From Scilla litardierei (lineage: Eukaryota > Streptophyta > Magnoliopsida > Asparagales > Asparagaceae), in NCBI GenBank assembly GCA_030789695.1, contig CM061142.1, positions 802,147,610 through 802,211,609 on the forward strand: 64,000 nt of DNA, in the 5' to 3' direction. Below are positions 21,467-32,892 of this stretch, in pieces. The translations under genes and the position numbers were made by a program. Under the pieces are notes generated by a model. It searched no databases and was not told the DNA's origin. It saw only the letters and a program-made list of their open reading frames with translations. Position 1 is the stretch's first letter. Each line of letters starts with the position of its first letter.

Positions 21467-21930
21467 TTTTCGGAAAACCTTTTACTAAATCATGCTTAGC
21501 TAACTTATATAAGTGCTTAAAATGAACATGACCAAAACAGTGATGCCATAATAGTTGTTCATTCGTATTAGCAACTAAGAAATGTTCTATGGTTTTAGGC
21601 AAGCTCAAATAATAAATATTTTTACGCCTAATACCGGTAAATAAAACATGTGAATCAAAATCAACAATTTCACACATACCCTCTCCAAAGTTAACTTTGT
21701 AACCTTTGTCACAAAGTTGACTAATGGAGATAAGGTTATGACATAAACCACTAACTAAATAAACATTAGTAATAAGTGGTTTGGAAGGATTACCGACTTT
21801 ACATACTCCAATGATGGTTCCCTTTTGATTACCTCCAAAAGTGGCCGTTGCACCATCCTTGATGCTAATCACTTCAGAGAGCAAAGAAGGATCATCCGTC
21901 ATCTGCTTGGAGCAACTACTGTCGAGTATC
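21438..21930 (-). pseudogene. Copia 2 protease and GAG-pre-integrase
   Basis: The translation contains WILDSSCSKQMTDD, where the protease active site DSG has become DSS. This single change would inactivate the protease. It continues with LISISQLCDKGYKVNF and the pre-integrase HHCC part starting LLWHHCFGHVHFKHL. The Cys pair is reached only in the next frame (21466 side), so a frameshift separates it from the integrase. Confidence 0.8.
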
Positions 21931-21960
21931 CATCCTTTTATTTTAGAGCCAATATGTCGT

Positions 21961-22700
21961 TTATTGCTCTCTTTCTTTTTCTTGGGTACCTACGTAATAT
22001 ACCATAAGCTTATGGTACCAATTTTTGTTGGGTCCAAGGGGATTAGCCCTTTGGAAGCCAAGTCCAAGTGGACTTCTGCTTCCCAACATAATTACCACTA
22101 TTTGTAATATCATGAAAATAGGAATCAACATAAGCATTCCTATCATCAAGCTAGTGTTCTTGGGACCCCAAATAGTGTATGTTTTGGGAGTCCTTTTCCT
22201 AGTTGCATGCACAATTGATTGATTTCTATGTGGTGCGTGCTTCCTAGGAATATGCATTCTAGCATATGACAATGGAGGTGGATAAGCATTGCACATATAA
22301 GGGTTGTATGCATACTTAGGTACATGCATGTTATGTGAAGCATATGTGGCATGTATAACATGATGTGGATGTGTGTACATGAAAGAATGATGAGTATGAG
22401 CATATGAGTGTGTAGGGGCACGTGCATGAGTATTTCTCATGGTGGGTTTGCACGTGTCCGTGGGTGTGGAGCATAGAAAGTGTCATGAGTGTCCACTTGT
22501 GAAGTAGGAGATTTCCTAAGTGGATGAAGGTTAGTGTACATGTAAGCATGACCTCTCTTTTGGTTTCCACCCTTAGTGGGTTTCTTGCCAAAAGGAAGAG
22601 ATTATGAAGTGGTGGTCTTCTTGGTAGGTTTTCTACCAATAGTGTTTTTGACACCACTTGTGGATGCACTGAAGGATGGCCTCACAAAATCTATATTAAC
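21961..22700 (-). pseudogene. Copia 2 gag-protease linker with a His-rich stretch
   Basis: A minus-strand frame at 21961-22440 encodes a segment with about 15 His in some 80 residues, rich also in Tyr, Met and Pro (THHSFMYTHPHH and similar). It is followed by frame-shifted linker sequence toward the protease. The adjacent 22441-22700 part is Lys/Pro-rich. I know of no function; in SIRE-type polyproteins this region lies between the coiled coil and the protease. Confidence 0.55.
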
Positions 22701-22829
22701 ACCACTATAGGAGGTGCATTAGTTGGATGCATTTGCTGCCACGTAACCAAGTCAAACACGATGAGTGGCTGGAAATTGGTTTGAGAGAAATTCATTCAAT
22801 TGTCCTTTCCCTTTGTTAAATCTCATAAC

Positions 22830-23353
22830 TCAGGAGGACATGAGCTCATATTTCTCCTTAAGAGAAGAAATATTAGTATCCAAGGTGGACACCCATGTTT
22901 TGAGCTCGTGCACTTGGGTTTTAAGAGAATCATTCTCTAAACCTAATTGTGTGTTTTGTGAAGCTAGATCACTATTATCCTTAGGATACGTTTGATCTAA
23001 TTGAGATTTGAGGGAATTCACCTCATTTCTCAATATGTCATTTTGAGAAACCAAGGAGGTTTTCTCAAGTGTTAGTAGATCAACAATGGTGTCATTGTTG
23101 ATAATGCATGGTATGGATGGCTTGCTAACATTCAATTTTTTAAACTAGTATATCTAAGCATTAAAGGTTGATACTTAGAAAATAGTTCTTCATTAGCAAT
23201 ACGTAATTCCTCCATTGTTACCTCGGGTTCATCGATGTCGGTATCACTCTCATCAGAGAGTGGATCTTCCCAGGCCATGAAACACATGTGAGCACTTTCA
23301 CCCTTCTCATCCTCGGATTCGCTTGAGGAATCTCCACTTGAATCATCGAACAT
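22830..23353 (-). pseudogene. Copia 2 gag coiled-coil region
   Basis: Two overlapping frames (23132-23353 and 22830-23135) carry an acidic Ser/Asp-rich part (DDSSGDSSSESEDEKGE) followed by a long heptad-like coiled coil (SQNDILRNEVNSLKSQLDQ, LENDSLKTQVHELKTWVS). Such a coiled coil after the zinc knuckle is typical of SIRE-like gag. A frameshift divides it. Confidence 0.75.
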
Positions 23354-23371
23354 ACTGACAAGTCCTTTCTT

Positions 23372-24394
23372 CTAATCCTTCTTGTACTTGTCGGACTTGT
23401 TGTACTTCAGAGCCTTCCACTTCTCTTTATTTCGGAGCATCGGGCAATCCTTCTTGATGTGCCCTGGCTTGTTGCACTTAAAACAAAGAGATGAAGTGTT
23501 GTTAGTAGAATCAAATTTATTCTTGGAGGGAAATTTACCTTTGCGAAAGAAGCGTTGGAACTTCTTCGCCATTTGAGCCATTTCCTCCAAGTCCATCTCG
23601 TTTTCTGATTCTTCACTATATGAGGATGAAGAATTAGCTTTGAATGCTAATGCTTTCTTCTTGGCCTCCGAAGGGTTCATCATAGCTCGAATATTCAATC
23701 GGTTCTCCCATCTTACTTCGTAAGACATGAGAGTACTGATGAGATTTACGACCGTGTAAGTCTTCATGTCGTTGACATCCTCAATGGCGATAGCTCTTCG
23801 TTCCGATTTGGAGGTCATTCCCATTATGATCTTTCTCACCTTCTCTGGTTGGGTGTAGACTTGACCAAGAGCTTCGAGTTCATTGTGATGTCGGTAAAAC
23901 GTTCGTACATCGTTGCTATGCTCTCATTATCCTGCATGTGAACCAAATCGAATTTTTGCACAACGACATATAATTTAGATAGATTTACCTTATTAGTTCC
24001 CTCGTAGGTAACGGCTAGATGGTCCCAAATTTGATATACACTCTTACATGTGCATATCTTATTGAACTCATCCGGGTCCAACGCACAATGACGAGCGTTC
24101 ATTGCCTTGGAGTTGTTGACTTCGGCGGACTTCTCGGAAGGTGTCTATTTGTCATAATCCTCTTCGGAGGGTTCGCCGTATTCCTTGTGAAGGGTTCTCC
24201 AAAGAGAAGCACTCCTCAAAAACGTCTCCATCCGGTATTTCCAATAGCCGACATTCGTGCCATTGAAATGCGGAGGACGAACTGTTGATTGTCCTTCGAA
24301 GACGGTTAACGCGTCAGCACGATCGTGATTGTTGTACGAAGTCGGTGGAGGAACGTTGATGGTGGTGGATGTCATAGCTATAAACCAGCGCTCC
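23372..24394 (-). pseudogene. Copia 2 gag core and CCHC zinc knuckle
   Basis: The start is the MTSTTINVPPP Met (about 24375). PPHFNGTNVGYWKYRMETFL gives the gag N-terminal domain. After a TAG-type break near 24145 the frame goes on with KSVYQIWDHLAVTYEGTNKVNLSKL (23836-24102), then with a frameshift into 23372-23839. That part has the MTSKSERRAIAIEDVNDM stretch, an acidic linker and the knuckle CFKCNKPGHIKKDC (CX2CX4HX4C). It would make the particle shell and bind genomic RNA. Confidence 0.83.
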
Positions 24395-24402
24395 GATACC
24401 AA
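24385..24402 (-). other. Primer binding site of copia 2 (altered)
   Basis: The minus strand reads TTGGTATCGGAGCGCTGG, one base away from the standard TGGTATCAGAGC initiator-Met tRNA site. It abuts the LTR end at 24404. Confidence 0.82.
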
Positions 24403-24576
24403 TTGTAAGGTCCCTGGCTATGAGGAAAACACTAGAAGGGGGTCGAATAGTGCTTATACAATTTAAAATGATAATTACACCAAATTAAATTCCTAACCAA
24501 CAATTAATGCGGAATGAAAATAAACCCCAAACTAAAACAATGCAAACACAATGATGTTTCAAGGGTTCGGATTACC

Positions 24577-24700
24577 CAAGTCACCTCCTGACTTGTTCCC
24601 GATAATCCTAGGTCCCTTCCACCCGGATACCACCGGATACTCAAGTTAGAACCCTAACTTGAGGTTTCCTTTAAACCCACTTGTAGCAATCCTACAAGTG
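24577..24700 (-). repeat. Hairpin chain in R/U5 of the copia 2 LTR
   Basis: Three perfect hairpins follow each other: CAAGTCA/TGACTTG with loop CCTCC (24577-24595), CTCAAGTTAG/CTAACTTGAG with loop AACC (24640-24663), and CACTTGTAG/CTACAAGTG with loop CAATC (24678-24700). A weaker CTTGGG/CCCAAG pair lies at about 24738-24780. They lie downstream of the TATA box, so they should be in the RNA. Confidence 0.85.
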
Positions 24701-25060
24701 AAATCGAAGTACACTCGATGTCCTTTACTCCCACAACTTGGGATCAAGCAAAACACTCTCACAACCCAAGAGTTAATCAAATAACGAAAGTTATGAAATA
24801 TGAAATACAACACTTACAATCACCTACGCCTTGAAGTAGAACTTGAAGGAGAGTGTGGTGTGTGTTGATGTCTCTCTTGGAAGAGAGGAAAACCCTTTCT
24901 CTTGACTGCACCAAATGCCTAGAAGATTTCTCTTTGGTTCTAGGTTGGAGAGCAAGAGATTGAAAGATAAGAATTCTAGGGCTTTGGGATTTTGAGAGCT
25001 TAGATCAATGAAGATTGAAAGCTTGAATGGTTGAGGTAATGAGTTCACCTCTCAATGGAA

Positions 25061-25068
25061 CTATATAG
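25061..25068 (-). promoter_or_regulatory. TATA box of the copia 2 LTR
   Basis: CTATATAG lies between the palindrome array and the hairpin chain in element orientation. Confidence 0.55.
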
Positions 25069-25164
25069 GTAGCTTTTATAGGTTTCTCAAATCCCACAAA
25101 CTGAATCCCCAAAAACCCCTTTGAAATCCGTGGAGAAAAACTCAACGAATAGAATTTGCACATG

Positions 25165-25920
25165 CGACAGTCGACTATTGAACAAAACACAGTCGACTGC
25201 TGCACTGTGTCAGAGGGTAGGTGAGAATTCAAACGATAACTTACCACGTGGACAGTCGACTGATGAAGAGAAGACAGTCGACTGTAAATCTAACAGGCGA
25301 CTGTAATTCCTTCTACAGGCGACTGGCCGCACTATGGGTAAGCAGAGAAAGTCTTAGAAAATTTTGGGAAGACAGGACATGCGACTACTGTGGAACACAC
25401 AGGCGCATGTGCCATGGGCAGGTGATTGTGAAACCAACATCAGTCGACTGTCACAAACCCTGACATTTTCCAGAGAGTTGAGTCTACAGAGAAGCTCAAA
25501 GACAGACGACTGTTGAGGCATTGATAGTCGACTGTGCCATTGGACAGTCGACTGACACTAGAACTAGAAATATTCCAGAGAGCAAGTTCTGCAGAGTAAT
25601 CATGGATATACGACTGTTGAAGCATTTACAGTCGACTGTGCCTTGGACAAGCGACTGTAAATACAACATCAGTCGACTGGCCAGATAAAACTGAGAATGA
25701 TTTTTCAGCTGAAGATAGACATGCGACTGACTAACAAATCACAGTCGACTGCCTCTTGGACAGACACCTGTAAAATGTACAGCAGTCGCTGAAAGAGTTT
25801 AAAGCTAGAAAGCCCAAAAATCAACCGATTAAGTATGTGCATAACAGGCGACCGTAGAACAAAACACAGTCGACTATTTTAGACAGGCGACTGTAAAACA
25901 TTCAGTAGTCGACTGTTGAA
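25165..25920. repeat. CAGTCGACTG palindrome array, copia 2 U3
   Basis: About two dozen exact or near copies of ACAGTCGACTGT, including one-base variants (CAGGCGACTG, AGTCGCTG), are scattered through 750 bp at irregular spacing. The spacers share loose phrases but are not a tandem repeat. The core AGTCGACT is perfectly self-complementary. Confidence 0.85.
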
Positions 25921-26169
25921 ATTACAACATGCACATTCTTGAGAATTATGAATTGGAGTCTAAGGAAAATTGATCTAATGATTTCCTAAGACTGAAATGA
26001 AGATGTGTGCGTGCGCGCTCCAACATAGTTTTACTTCTAAGCTACATACTAGAAGAGAAAAAGAAGATTACATTTGTAGAACAACTTGAATTCTTCTAGG
26101 GGCTTCAATCACCATCTAGGATCATCCAATCCACTTTTCTTGCTTTCATTGATCTTTGAGTGACATCCA

Positions 26170-26711
26170 TTGCTAATTGATCTTCATGATATGCTTAGGC
26201 AATGGATTAACTGCAAATAGGGGATTAGTCACAAATATTTATGTTTTCTCATCATTAACACCAAGTAGGGAGAAGTCCAATACTCAACATTTGGCATCGA
26301 ACCTCTCCCAAAACATGCCCCAAGAGATGGGTCTGACCAAATGCCTTTCTTCCAGTTGCCATCGGCTCTTAGCATTGTCAGTCAGTTAGAGCTTCGCGAC
26401 ATCGACCCATCTTGCCTGAGGGATACGAGCAGCATTCAGCTTGTCCTCGGTCCCTTGGACCCATTCTTCAACATCTAGAGGTCCTTCTTTTCCAGAGAAG
26501 CTTTTGGGTTGCAGCTCGTGGAACTGCCTAACTCCTGGTTCAGCTCGTGGGGCGATGGTGCAATCTGAGCAGGTTGCTGTCCTTGCTAAATCAGCTGTTG
26601 TTGGATCTCCAATATTTCCCTCATGACTCCGAGGAGTTCATTCATGTTGGCACCTCCATTACCTGCAATTCCATTCCCATTCCCGTTCCTAGTGTTGTGC
26701 CCTCCTGCCAT
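26170..26711 (-). pseudogene. N-terminal gag fragment of a Tekay/Del-like gypsy element
   Basis: It starts at the ATG at 26709-26711 with MAGGHNTRNGNGNG, a usual Gly/Asn-rich gag start, then NELLGVMREILEIQQQ. After a stop at 26586 and a frame change the sequence encodes PKSFSGKEGPLDVEEWVQG-like and RWQLEERHL-like gag motifs, down to about 26200. There it meets the outer edge of the copia 2 LTR. The rest of the element is absent. Confidence 0.7.
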
Positions 26712-26837
26712 GCTGAGACAAGAAACTCGGTTAAATTTTGTGTACGAGATAAATCTAAACGTTTTGGCTAATGATAGTATTTCTATAAACCTAAAGTTTT
26801 GCTTAATGCAAGACCTGCATGGGCCACCACAAAACCC

Positions 26838-29467
26838 TGTCACGCCCCGCTTCCCATTATACTAGGGAGCGAGGACGCGAGCAGATCCGCATGGGCTGAA
26901 GCGGTGAAGCTCAAACCCAATAAGCGTCTGTGAATAAAACCATATGCAGGATCTTGCGTGCATTTCAAAAACAACAGAAATAACTATTAGTTCAAAGCCA
27001 AATCTAGACAAGAGTACACAAAGTAAAAGGGCCCCAAGCATGGCCAATAACAACAGAGTTTTACAAAGAGGGCACACATCCAACAAAAGTACAATAAATG
27101 AAATTCTAAGCAGCAACAGATAGTGTTCAGCAACTAGTTCTCAGTAGGAAGAACTTCTGGATCAGCGTACTCCTGGTCCAGTGGGCCAGTTCCCTCAATC
27201 AGCTCGTCTTTAATATAACCTGTCACGTGTCCAGACATACATTCCAAACAACATAGAAATGTATGTCAGCAAGGTCCTTGGCAAGCAATAATATGATTAG
27301 GACCATTGGCAATGTTTTCGAAAGCAGTTTTTATGGCAGTTAAAGAATTGTGAATAAACGAACAATTATAATTTCTAAGCAGTATGAACGGAAATTATAC
27401 TAGCATGGCAGTTCTACTATAAGTGAAAACATGGCAGTTCAATTTTAAGTGGAAGCAGAAGCAATTCTATATGTCGTACATTTTCGGTATAGCATTTTCA
27501 AGATGTTCAAGAGTGTATTCAATTTAGTGACTAAGGTTCACGTCGTTAGGCGGCTAGAAAGTGAATCTACCTTCTCGTGCCCTCGAAGGTGACCCGTTTA
27601 CTACCGACTAGTGCATGTGAACCCAACCCCACCCATGTGTACTTTATGGACCATAAGCCAGAATCAGCCAAACCGGCCATCAAAAGTTGTAATACTGGAA
27701 CACGAGCTAGACTAGCCAAAATGGCCCACGTGAATAGACAAAGCTTGGCGTGCAATATCTATGTTTAGCCAAACAGGTCCGCTTGTCTATGATTTTCAAG
27801 TAGTTCAAGCAATTCATATAAGTCCAGAAATGTTGCAATTCACAAGCCATATTCAATTAACTTATTAAAGTGTCCACATGCACACACGGGATTTTATCTT
27901 GCAATACGCAATAGGTGACATGTGAAGTTTGGTGTCGTATTAAATGAAATGGTATTTAAAAACATGGAGAAAATGCACACTTGTCCGTTTGATGATTTTG
28001 GTGTTGTTGTGTTCGTCTCGTCAAACATGATATTATGGTGAAGTCGGGTTTTCTGTTTTGTTCGACATAATAAATGGTTAATAAGAAGTTATACAACTAC
28101 TAACTCGTATAACTAATTTATTAATCGTTCCTATAATTAAGCACATAACTCAAAGTATAAACATTTAACTTAAAAATATCATTAACATCTTAATTAACTT
28201 AATTAACTTAATCAACATTTTAAAAACTTTTAAAACTTATAACTTAATAATTACTAACTTCATTTAACTTAAATAATAACGCAATATAACTTAAAGTAAC
28301 TTAATAATTCAATTAAATAAAAATAACACAATAACTTACTAATTTTACAAACCCAATAACTTTTATAACTAAAAAAACCCAAAACCCAATAACTTACTAA
28401 CTTAGTAAACCCAAACCCAATAATTTAATATCCTAAATAAACCCCAAAACCCAATAAGCTATTACTCATTACCCAATAAAACCCAAAACCCAAAACCCAT
28501 AGTTCAAATACCCAATAACTTCAATTAAACCCATACCCAATAACTTCACTTAAACCCATACCCAATAACTTCAATTATCTTAATTTATTAACCCAACCAA
28601 ACTCCCCCCCCCCCCTTTATTTTATTTGCTCTTCTTCTTCCTCTTCCTCTTTTATTCTCTTCTCTCCTTCTTTCTATCTTCTTTCTTTATTCTTTTTTGC
28701 AGAGAGGACAGCACGGTAGGTGGGGGACAGGCGCGCGCGGCCAGGGGCAGCGGCGGCGGCACGTGCCGGCGGGCGACGGCAGCAACGCAGGCGCGCGCGG
28801 GCTGTTGCGGGGGTGGCGCGACCAGGGCACAGGTGGCGCGTGCAGGCGGAGCACGGCGGCAGGGGTTGGCAGGGGGTGGCAGCTGCTGGAAGAGGAGGGT
28901 GATGGCTGAGGAAGAGGAGGAAGAACATCTGAATCAATTTGATTCAGATCTAAACTCAGATCTGTTTCTTCCCTTCTTTTTGATTTCTGATTTTGATTTG
29001 GGGGTTTGATTTGATTGCGGTGTGAATTGGGGTGTTGAAGTGAGGGTGTCTGAATGTTGATTTTGGGGTTTGCTGATTGAGAAAGAAAGATGAAGTGGAT
29101 GAACAGAGAGAGGGGAGGAGGGTTGATGCTGCTGTTGTCATTGTTGTTTGCTGTTGATTTAAAGAACAGTGAATTGGGGGGTTAAGAGAATGATGACGGT
29201 GAGTTGGCTATGGGGTGAGATGTTGGATCTCACCCAATTCATATGGCGGTTCAATGGTGTAGGGTTAGGGGTTTGATTGGGGTAGGTGGGTATGGTTAGG
29301 GTTAAAATTAATTAAAAAGTAACTAATTATGCTACGGTGAAAATTCTAAAAGCAGAGGCGCACTCGTGTCGGCATAGAAAAACATACGGAGGAAAACTCA
29401 CTCGGACGACTGAAGTAAAATACATGCACACCGAAAAACAAATATGCCTAAAATACAGGCCGTTACA
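26838..29467 (-). repeat. 5' LTR of the Tekay/Del-like element
   Basis: The inner edge is TGTCACGCCCCGCTTCCC at 26838, beside a leader that reads GTTTTGTGGTGGCCCATGCAGG on the minus strand. The outer edge is proposed at 29467 (GGCCGTTACA), because the sequence beyond it continues an older gag fragment. The two edges resemble, inverted, the ends of the solo LTR 16911-19734. It contains an AT-rich C/A-rich part (about 28100-28600) and a GC-rich part (about 28700-28920) whose open frames look non-coding. Confidence 0.65.
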
Positions 29468-29815
29468 GGTGTCGTCGACCATAAAGTGGATTCTCCTCCA
29501 CCAAGCCACGAAGTGGCGAATAAGCGCTGGGTCGCCATAAAGTGCTCCATTTTGGCTATAAGGCTCCCGTCGGCTTCCGATGGAGGCAAATATGGCCGTG
29601 GACTTGGATGGGAATGGGTTGGAAAAGGGCTGTAGGTATGTGGGGGTGGGTTATGGGGGCTAGCATAACAAGTGCACATGTTTGTAGCATGCCCCGGTAG
29701 ACTGCACAGCCTGCAGTTCCCTGCAACCTGCAAAAAATGGCTTTGTGCTCCCATCTGAGCATCGTTATTTGTCGAGACATCAAAAGGATATGAAAATGTT
29801 CTGCTGGCATCCACA
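29468..29815 (-). pseudogene. Old gag fragment with a CCHC knuckle
   Basis: A minus-strand frame encodes CRLCSLPGHATNMC, a CX2CX4HX4C knuckle, followed by a Pro/His-rich stretch and IAKMEHFMATQRLFAT. It is cut on the left by the Tekay-like LTR and on the right by the 3' end of the L1 element. It is probably the oldest layer here. The family is not clear. Confidence 0.5.
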
Positions 29816-31291
29816 TCGTTACTCTAAAAATCACTTGGCTATAGAGACATAAGAACTAAAGATAGATCATCGGTAAACAACAAGCAGCTCAGGTAGGGGG
29901 TAAAGATTTTCTTTTATTACGCTGTGTGTATATATATATATATAAGTAAGTGTGTATGTATATAGATATAAACAGCATCCGGGTAGAGACCAACAAGTAG
30001 AGCTGGTGGGGGAGAGACTGGGAAGTAATCGCCCCACGCAAGGACTACCGGGCAGATCCAAGAAAAGAAAAACAAAGAAAGAGAAGCCTATACTGGGGCG
30101 GTACACAAACACGACCTAAGAGAGACCCCAGTTCCCAAAGAGAGAGAGATCCAAAGCATCAACATCCCTAAGATCGACTCCAGCCAAGGCATCAGAGACG
30201 TCAGAAGAGATCTTGGCTAGAAGGGCAGTCATGGGACTCAGCAGGGACCGAAAGGTGCGGTTGTTCCTCTCCTTCCAGATGTGCCAGCCTGCATCAGAGA
30301 AGACGAGTAAGGAGAGCTTGCCCCTGGGGGTGGTCTTCCCTTTAGATCCAAACCGACGTCTCAGCATGTGGACGTGAACAGTAATAGATTTGGAGCCAGA
30401 AAGAAGACCCAGGCGGAGCTTGCACACCTCCCAAAAAAAGCGCTATAGTCACAGCGGAAGAAGATGTGGCGGGCAGAATCGGGGTACGAGCCACAAAGAA
30501 CACAGGTCGACTGGTCATGGATCCCACGTCTGGCAAGCTGGTGAGTGGTGGGGAGGCGGTCGGAGAGGGTACGCATCAAGGTGAGGGAGAATTTGGGTGT
30601 GTGCCCAGGAAACCATACCACCGAGGCAAGACGAGCAGGGGGGCACATCGGCGGGTGGACGACCAAGCCGATCTGAGGGAGCACTCGCCATCTCGTGTCC
30701 ATTCCCAAGAGTCAGGGCCATCAGCCACAGAGGCAGTATCTAGAAGGTGCATAAGATGACGAATCTCAGCAGGAAGGGACCAACCAGCCCGTCCCAGAAG
30801 TCGGCTACATGGCAGTATCTCAAGGTAGTGGGAGGAGTGCACAGCTGGGCTAACGGGCCACATGGTAGCTAAGGGTCATACCAAAAGGAGGAGGAGCGCC
30901 CGTCCCCCACAACTCTACGGAAGCAAGAAGTGGCTAAGTACCGGCTGCGGAGAATGTGCTTCCAAGAACCGGAGTCAAGAATCGATGCCTCACACTGAAA
31001 TAAGGGGGTGCTCCTCATGTAGGTGGTACGCATGTAAGAGGCCCAAGGCGAGGGCGAGCGAAGAAGCCTCCAGAGAAGTTTGATACCGGCCGCAGCCCCC
31101 ACTTCCCGGAGACTACACAACCCAATGCCCCCTTCACACTTAGGCATGCACATATCCTCCCATCTCCATAGATGTAGCTTCGTCCCCCAAATGAAGTCAT
31201 GACACATACGATCAATCACAGACAAAACAGAGGCATGAATACGAAAAGACTGAATCCAGTAAGAGACGAAGTCATGGATGACTGTGCGTAC
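29816..31291 (-). pseudogene. L1 LINE ORF2 C-terminus (zf-RVT) and 3' UTR
   Basis: Positions 30869-31291 encode the end of the RT region (FRIHASVLSVIDRMCHDFIWGT, then GGIGLCSLREVGAAAGIKLLWR). Positions 30361-30708 encode the zf-RVT domain with CVLCGSYPDSARHIFFRC. Positions 30116-30427 encode the C-terminal tail with WHIWKERNNRTF. The 3' UTR follows; an AATAAAAG signal and a (TA)n stretch lie near 29905-29945, and I place the LINE end near 29,890. Several frameshifts are present. This is the left piece of the L1 element whose other pieces are at 35608-38485 and 55668-57360. Confidence 0.8.
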
Positions 31292-31729
31292 CTGTTGGAT
31301 CATGTGGATGGAAAACAACACTAGAAGGGGGGGTTGAATAGTGTTGTTCAAATAATAAATCTTTTTCGATTGTTAATTAAAACCCTTCTAATGTTGCCCA
31401 AGAAACCAAGTAGAGTGATCTACGCTTGGTTCTTAATCAACAAGTTAATCTTATAAAAATATAAAAGATAAACAATTATGATTACAATCAGATAAGAGAT
31501 CTTTACACACAGATAGATCTTTACACATCGGAATTAAATGTATGATCTTTGTAATATGCAAATGAACAAAGAATTACAAAGATATAAGATTAGCAAACGA
31601 AAAATGCGTGTACAAGAAATATAAACAATCACAGAAAAACAAACGCAGAGACAAGCGATTTTATCCTGGTTCCCCGCAATCCGGGTACGTCCAGTCCCCG
31701 ACCAATCCGGTACAAGATTCTAATCCACT

Positions 31730-31852
31730 ATTGCCTTGGCAATACAATTACCTAACTCCACTCGTTAGGATTTCCAACGACCTAGCCTTGACCAAGATTT
31801 CCAACCACCTAGTATCCCTACCAGGATTTACAATCACCTAGACTTGTCTAGG
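31730..31852 (-). repeat. Hairpin chain with conserved linkers, SIRE-like LTR
   Basis: The hairpins are ATTGCC/GGCAAT (31730-31743), CCTAAC/GTTAGG (31751-31769), CCTAGTA/TACCAGG (31808-31825, one mismatch) and CCTAGAC/GTCTAGG (31837-31852). Between them a linker close to ATTTCCAAC(G/C)A recurs. Here stems and loops vary and linkers are conserved. Confidence 0.75.
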
Positions 31853-32892
31853 ATTTCCACTATTCCCTTATAACACAAGAATTTACAATTCAAAGTCTTC
31901 TTCAAAGACTTGCAACAAATATGAAATTAATTACAAGATTTCCTAAAGCCAAAAGAATATATTTGTGTATATGTGGCTTAAAGAAAATCGGAAAACTCTT
32001 GATCAAATTAAATGATATAGATGAACATAACTCGATGAATATAATTCGATGAATTCTCTTTTTGAGAGCAACTCATCGGAAAATACCCAATATAACTCAA
32101 TGAATTCTCCTTTAGGGAGCAATTCATCGGAAGATGCCCTTTTGGGGGTTCAAGCACAAAATTCAATAAGATCGTCGCTAAAGTTATAATACGATATGAA
32201 ACTCTCTTTTGGAGAGATCAAAACTACGGTGTGAAACTCCCTTTTGGGGAGATCAAAACTCACCCTTTTGGGGCGATCATCAACTCAATCACTTCTTTTG
32301 GAAGATGAAAAAGACGATTTACGAACAAAGATTACAACTTTAACGACGGTTAACGATTTAGCACAAGGAATACAACCAAATAAACACGCATCATATCCCC
32401 TAACTACGCCATACCATGCACAATAACAATTTAGCTACTCATGGTGCAAGAATAAACAAGTTTCATAGCAAAATACAATAGAAAAGCGCCAAATACGAGG
32501 TTTAAGTTAAGAAATTTATCACCAAATATCCTTGAAAAGACACCAAAACTCTCTGGAAATAAGAAAATAACCTCTGGAATTTTACAGAATTTTGTGATGG
32601 CGAAATACGGCTCCTAGAGCCTCCAATACGCTTAAAATACGCCAAAATCTGCTTGAATGCGCCCAAAACCCCTAGGAATACCTTAAATAGAGGCATTGCG
32701 GGTTTGGGGGCCTTAATGGGTTTAGAATTTGCATCCGATTTCGCTTAAACCCATACCCACAAGCGGCGCAAATTGAGGCCGTTGGATCAATGCGGGATCG
32801 CCCAACACGTCGCCACGTTGCGCTTTAAGATTCGTGCGACCCGCTCCGCAGCCGCTGCATCCGAATTCGTTTCGCCTCGGGGTTTGATTTTG

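Larger units (their letters stand above)
16077..26170 (-). mobile_element. SIRE-like Ty1/copia element 2, decayed, split by a solo LTR
   Basis: A minus-strand copia element. The 5' LTR starts at 24404 next to a slightly altered primer site, then come gag with CCHC knuckle, coiled coil, protease, integrase and RT. A 2.8-kb solo LTR sits inside RT, followed by RNase H and the pol stop at 16077. The SIRE affinity rests on the gag start (PPHFNGTNVGYWKYRM), the CFKCNKPGHIKKDC knuckle followed by a long coiled coil, and the LTR start with the ACACTAGAAGGGGG block. A separate 3' ORF remnant at 14706-15137 may belong to it. A 3' LTR matching the 5' one is not found. The right edge of the 5' LTR is approximate. 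Confidence 0.75.
24404..26170 (-). repeat. 5' LTR of copia 2 (SIRE-like)
   Basis: It begins TGTAAGGTCC on the plus strand next to the primer site and has the SIRE-type block ACACTAGAAGGGGG just inside. In element orientation it has a palindrome array (25165-25920), then a TATA box (CTATATAG at 25061-25068), then a chain of hairpins (24577-24700), then the LTR end. The outer edge, near 26170, is uncertain. Confidence 0.7.

Noticed and set aside
28626..29009. Ala/Arg-rich frames at 28.6-29.0 kb
   Set aside because: GC-rich part of the Tekay-like LTR; composition only.
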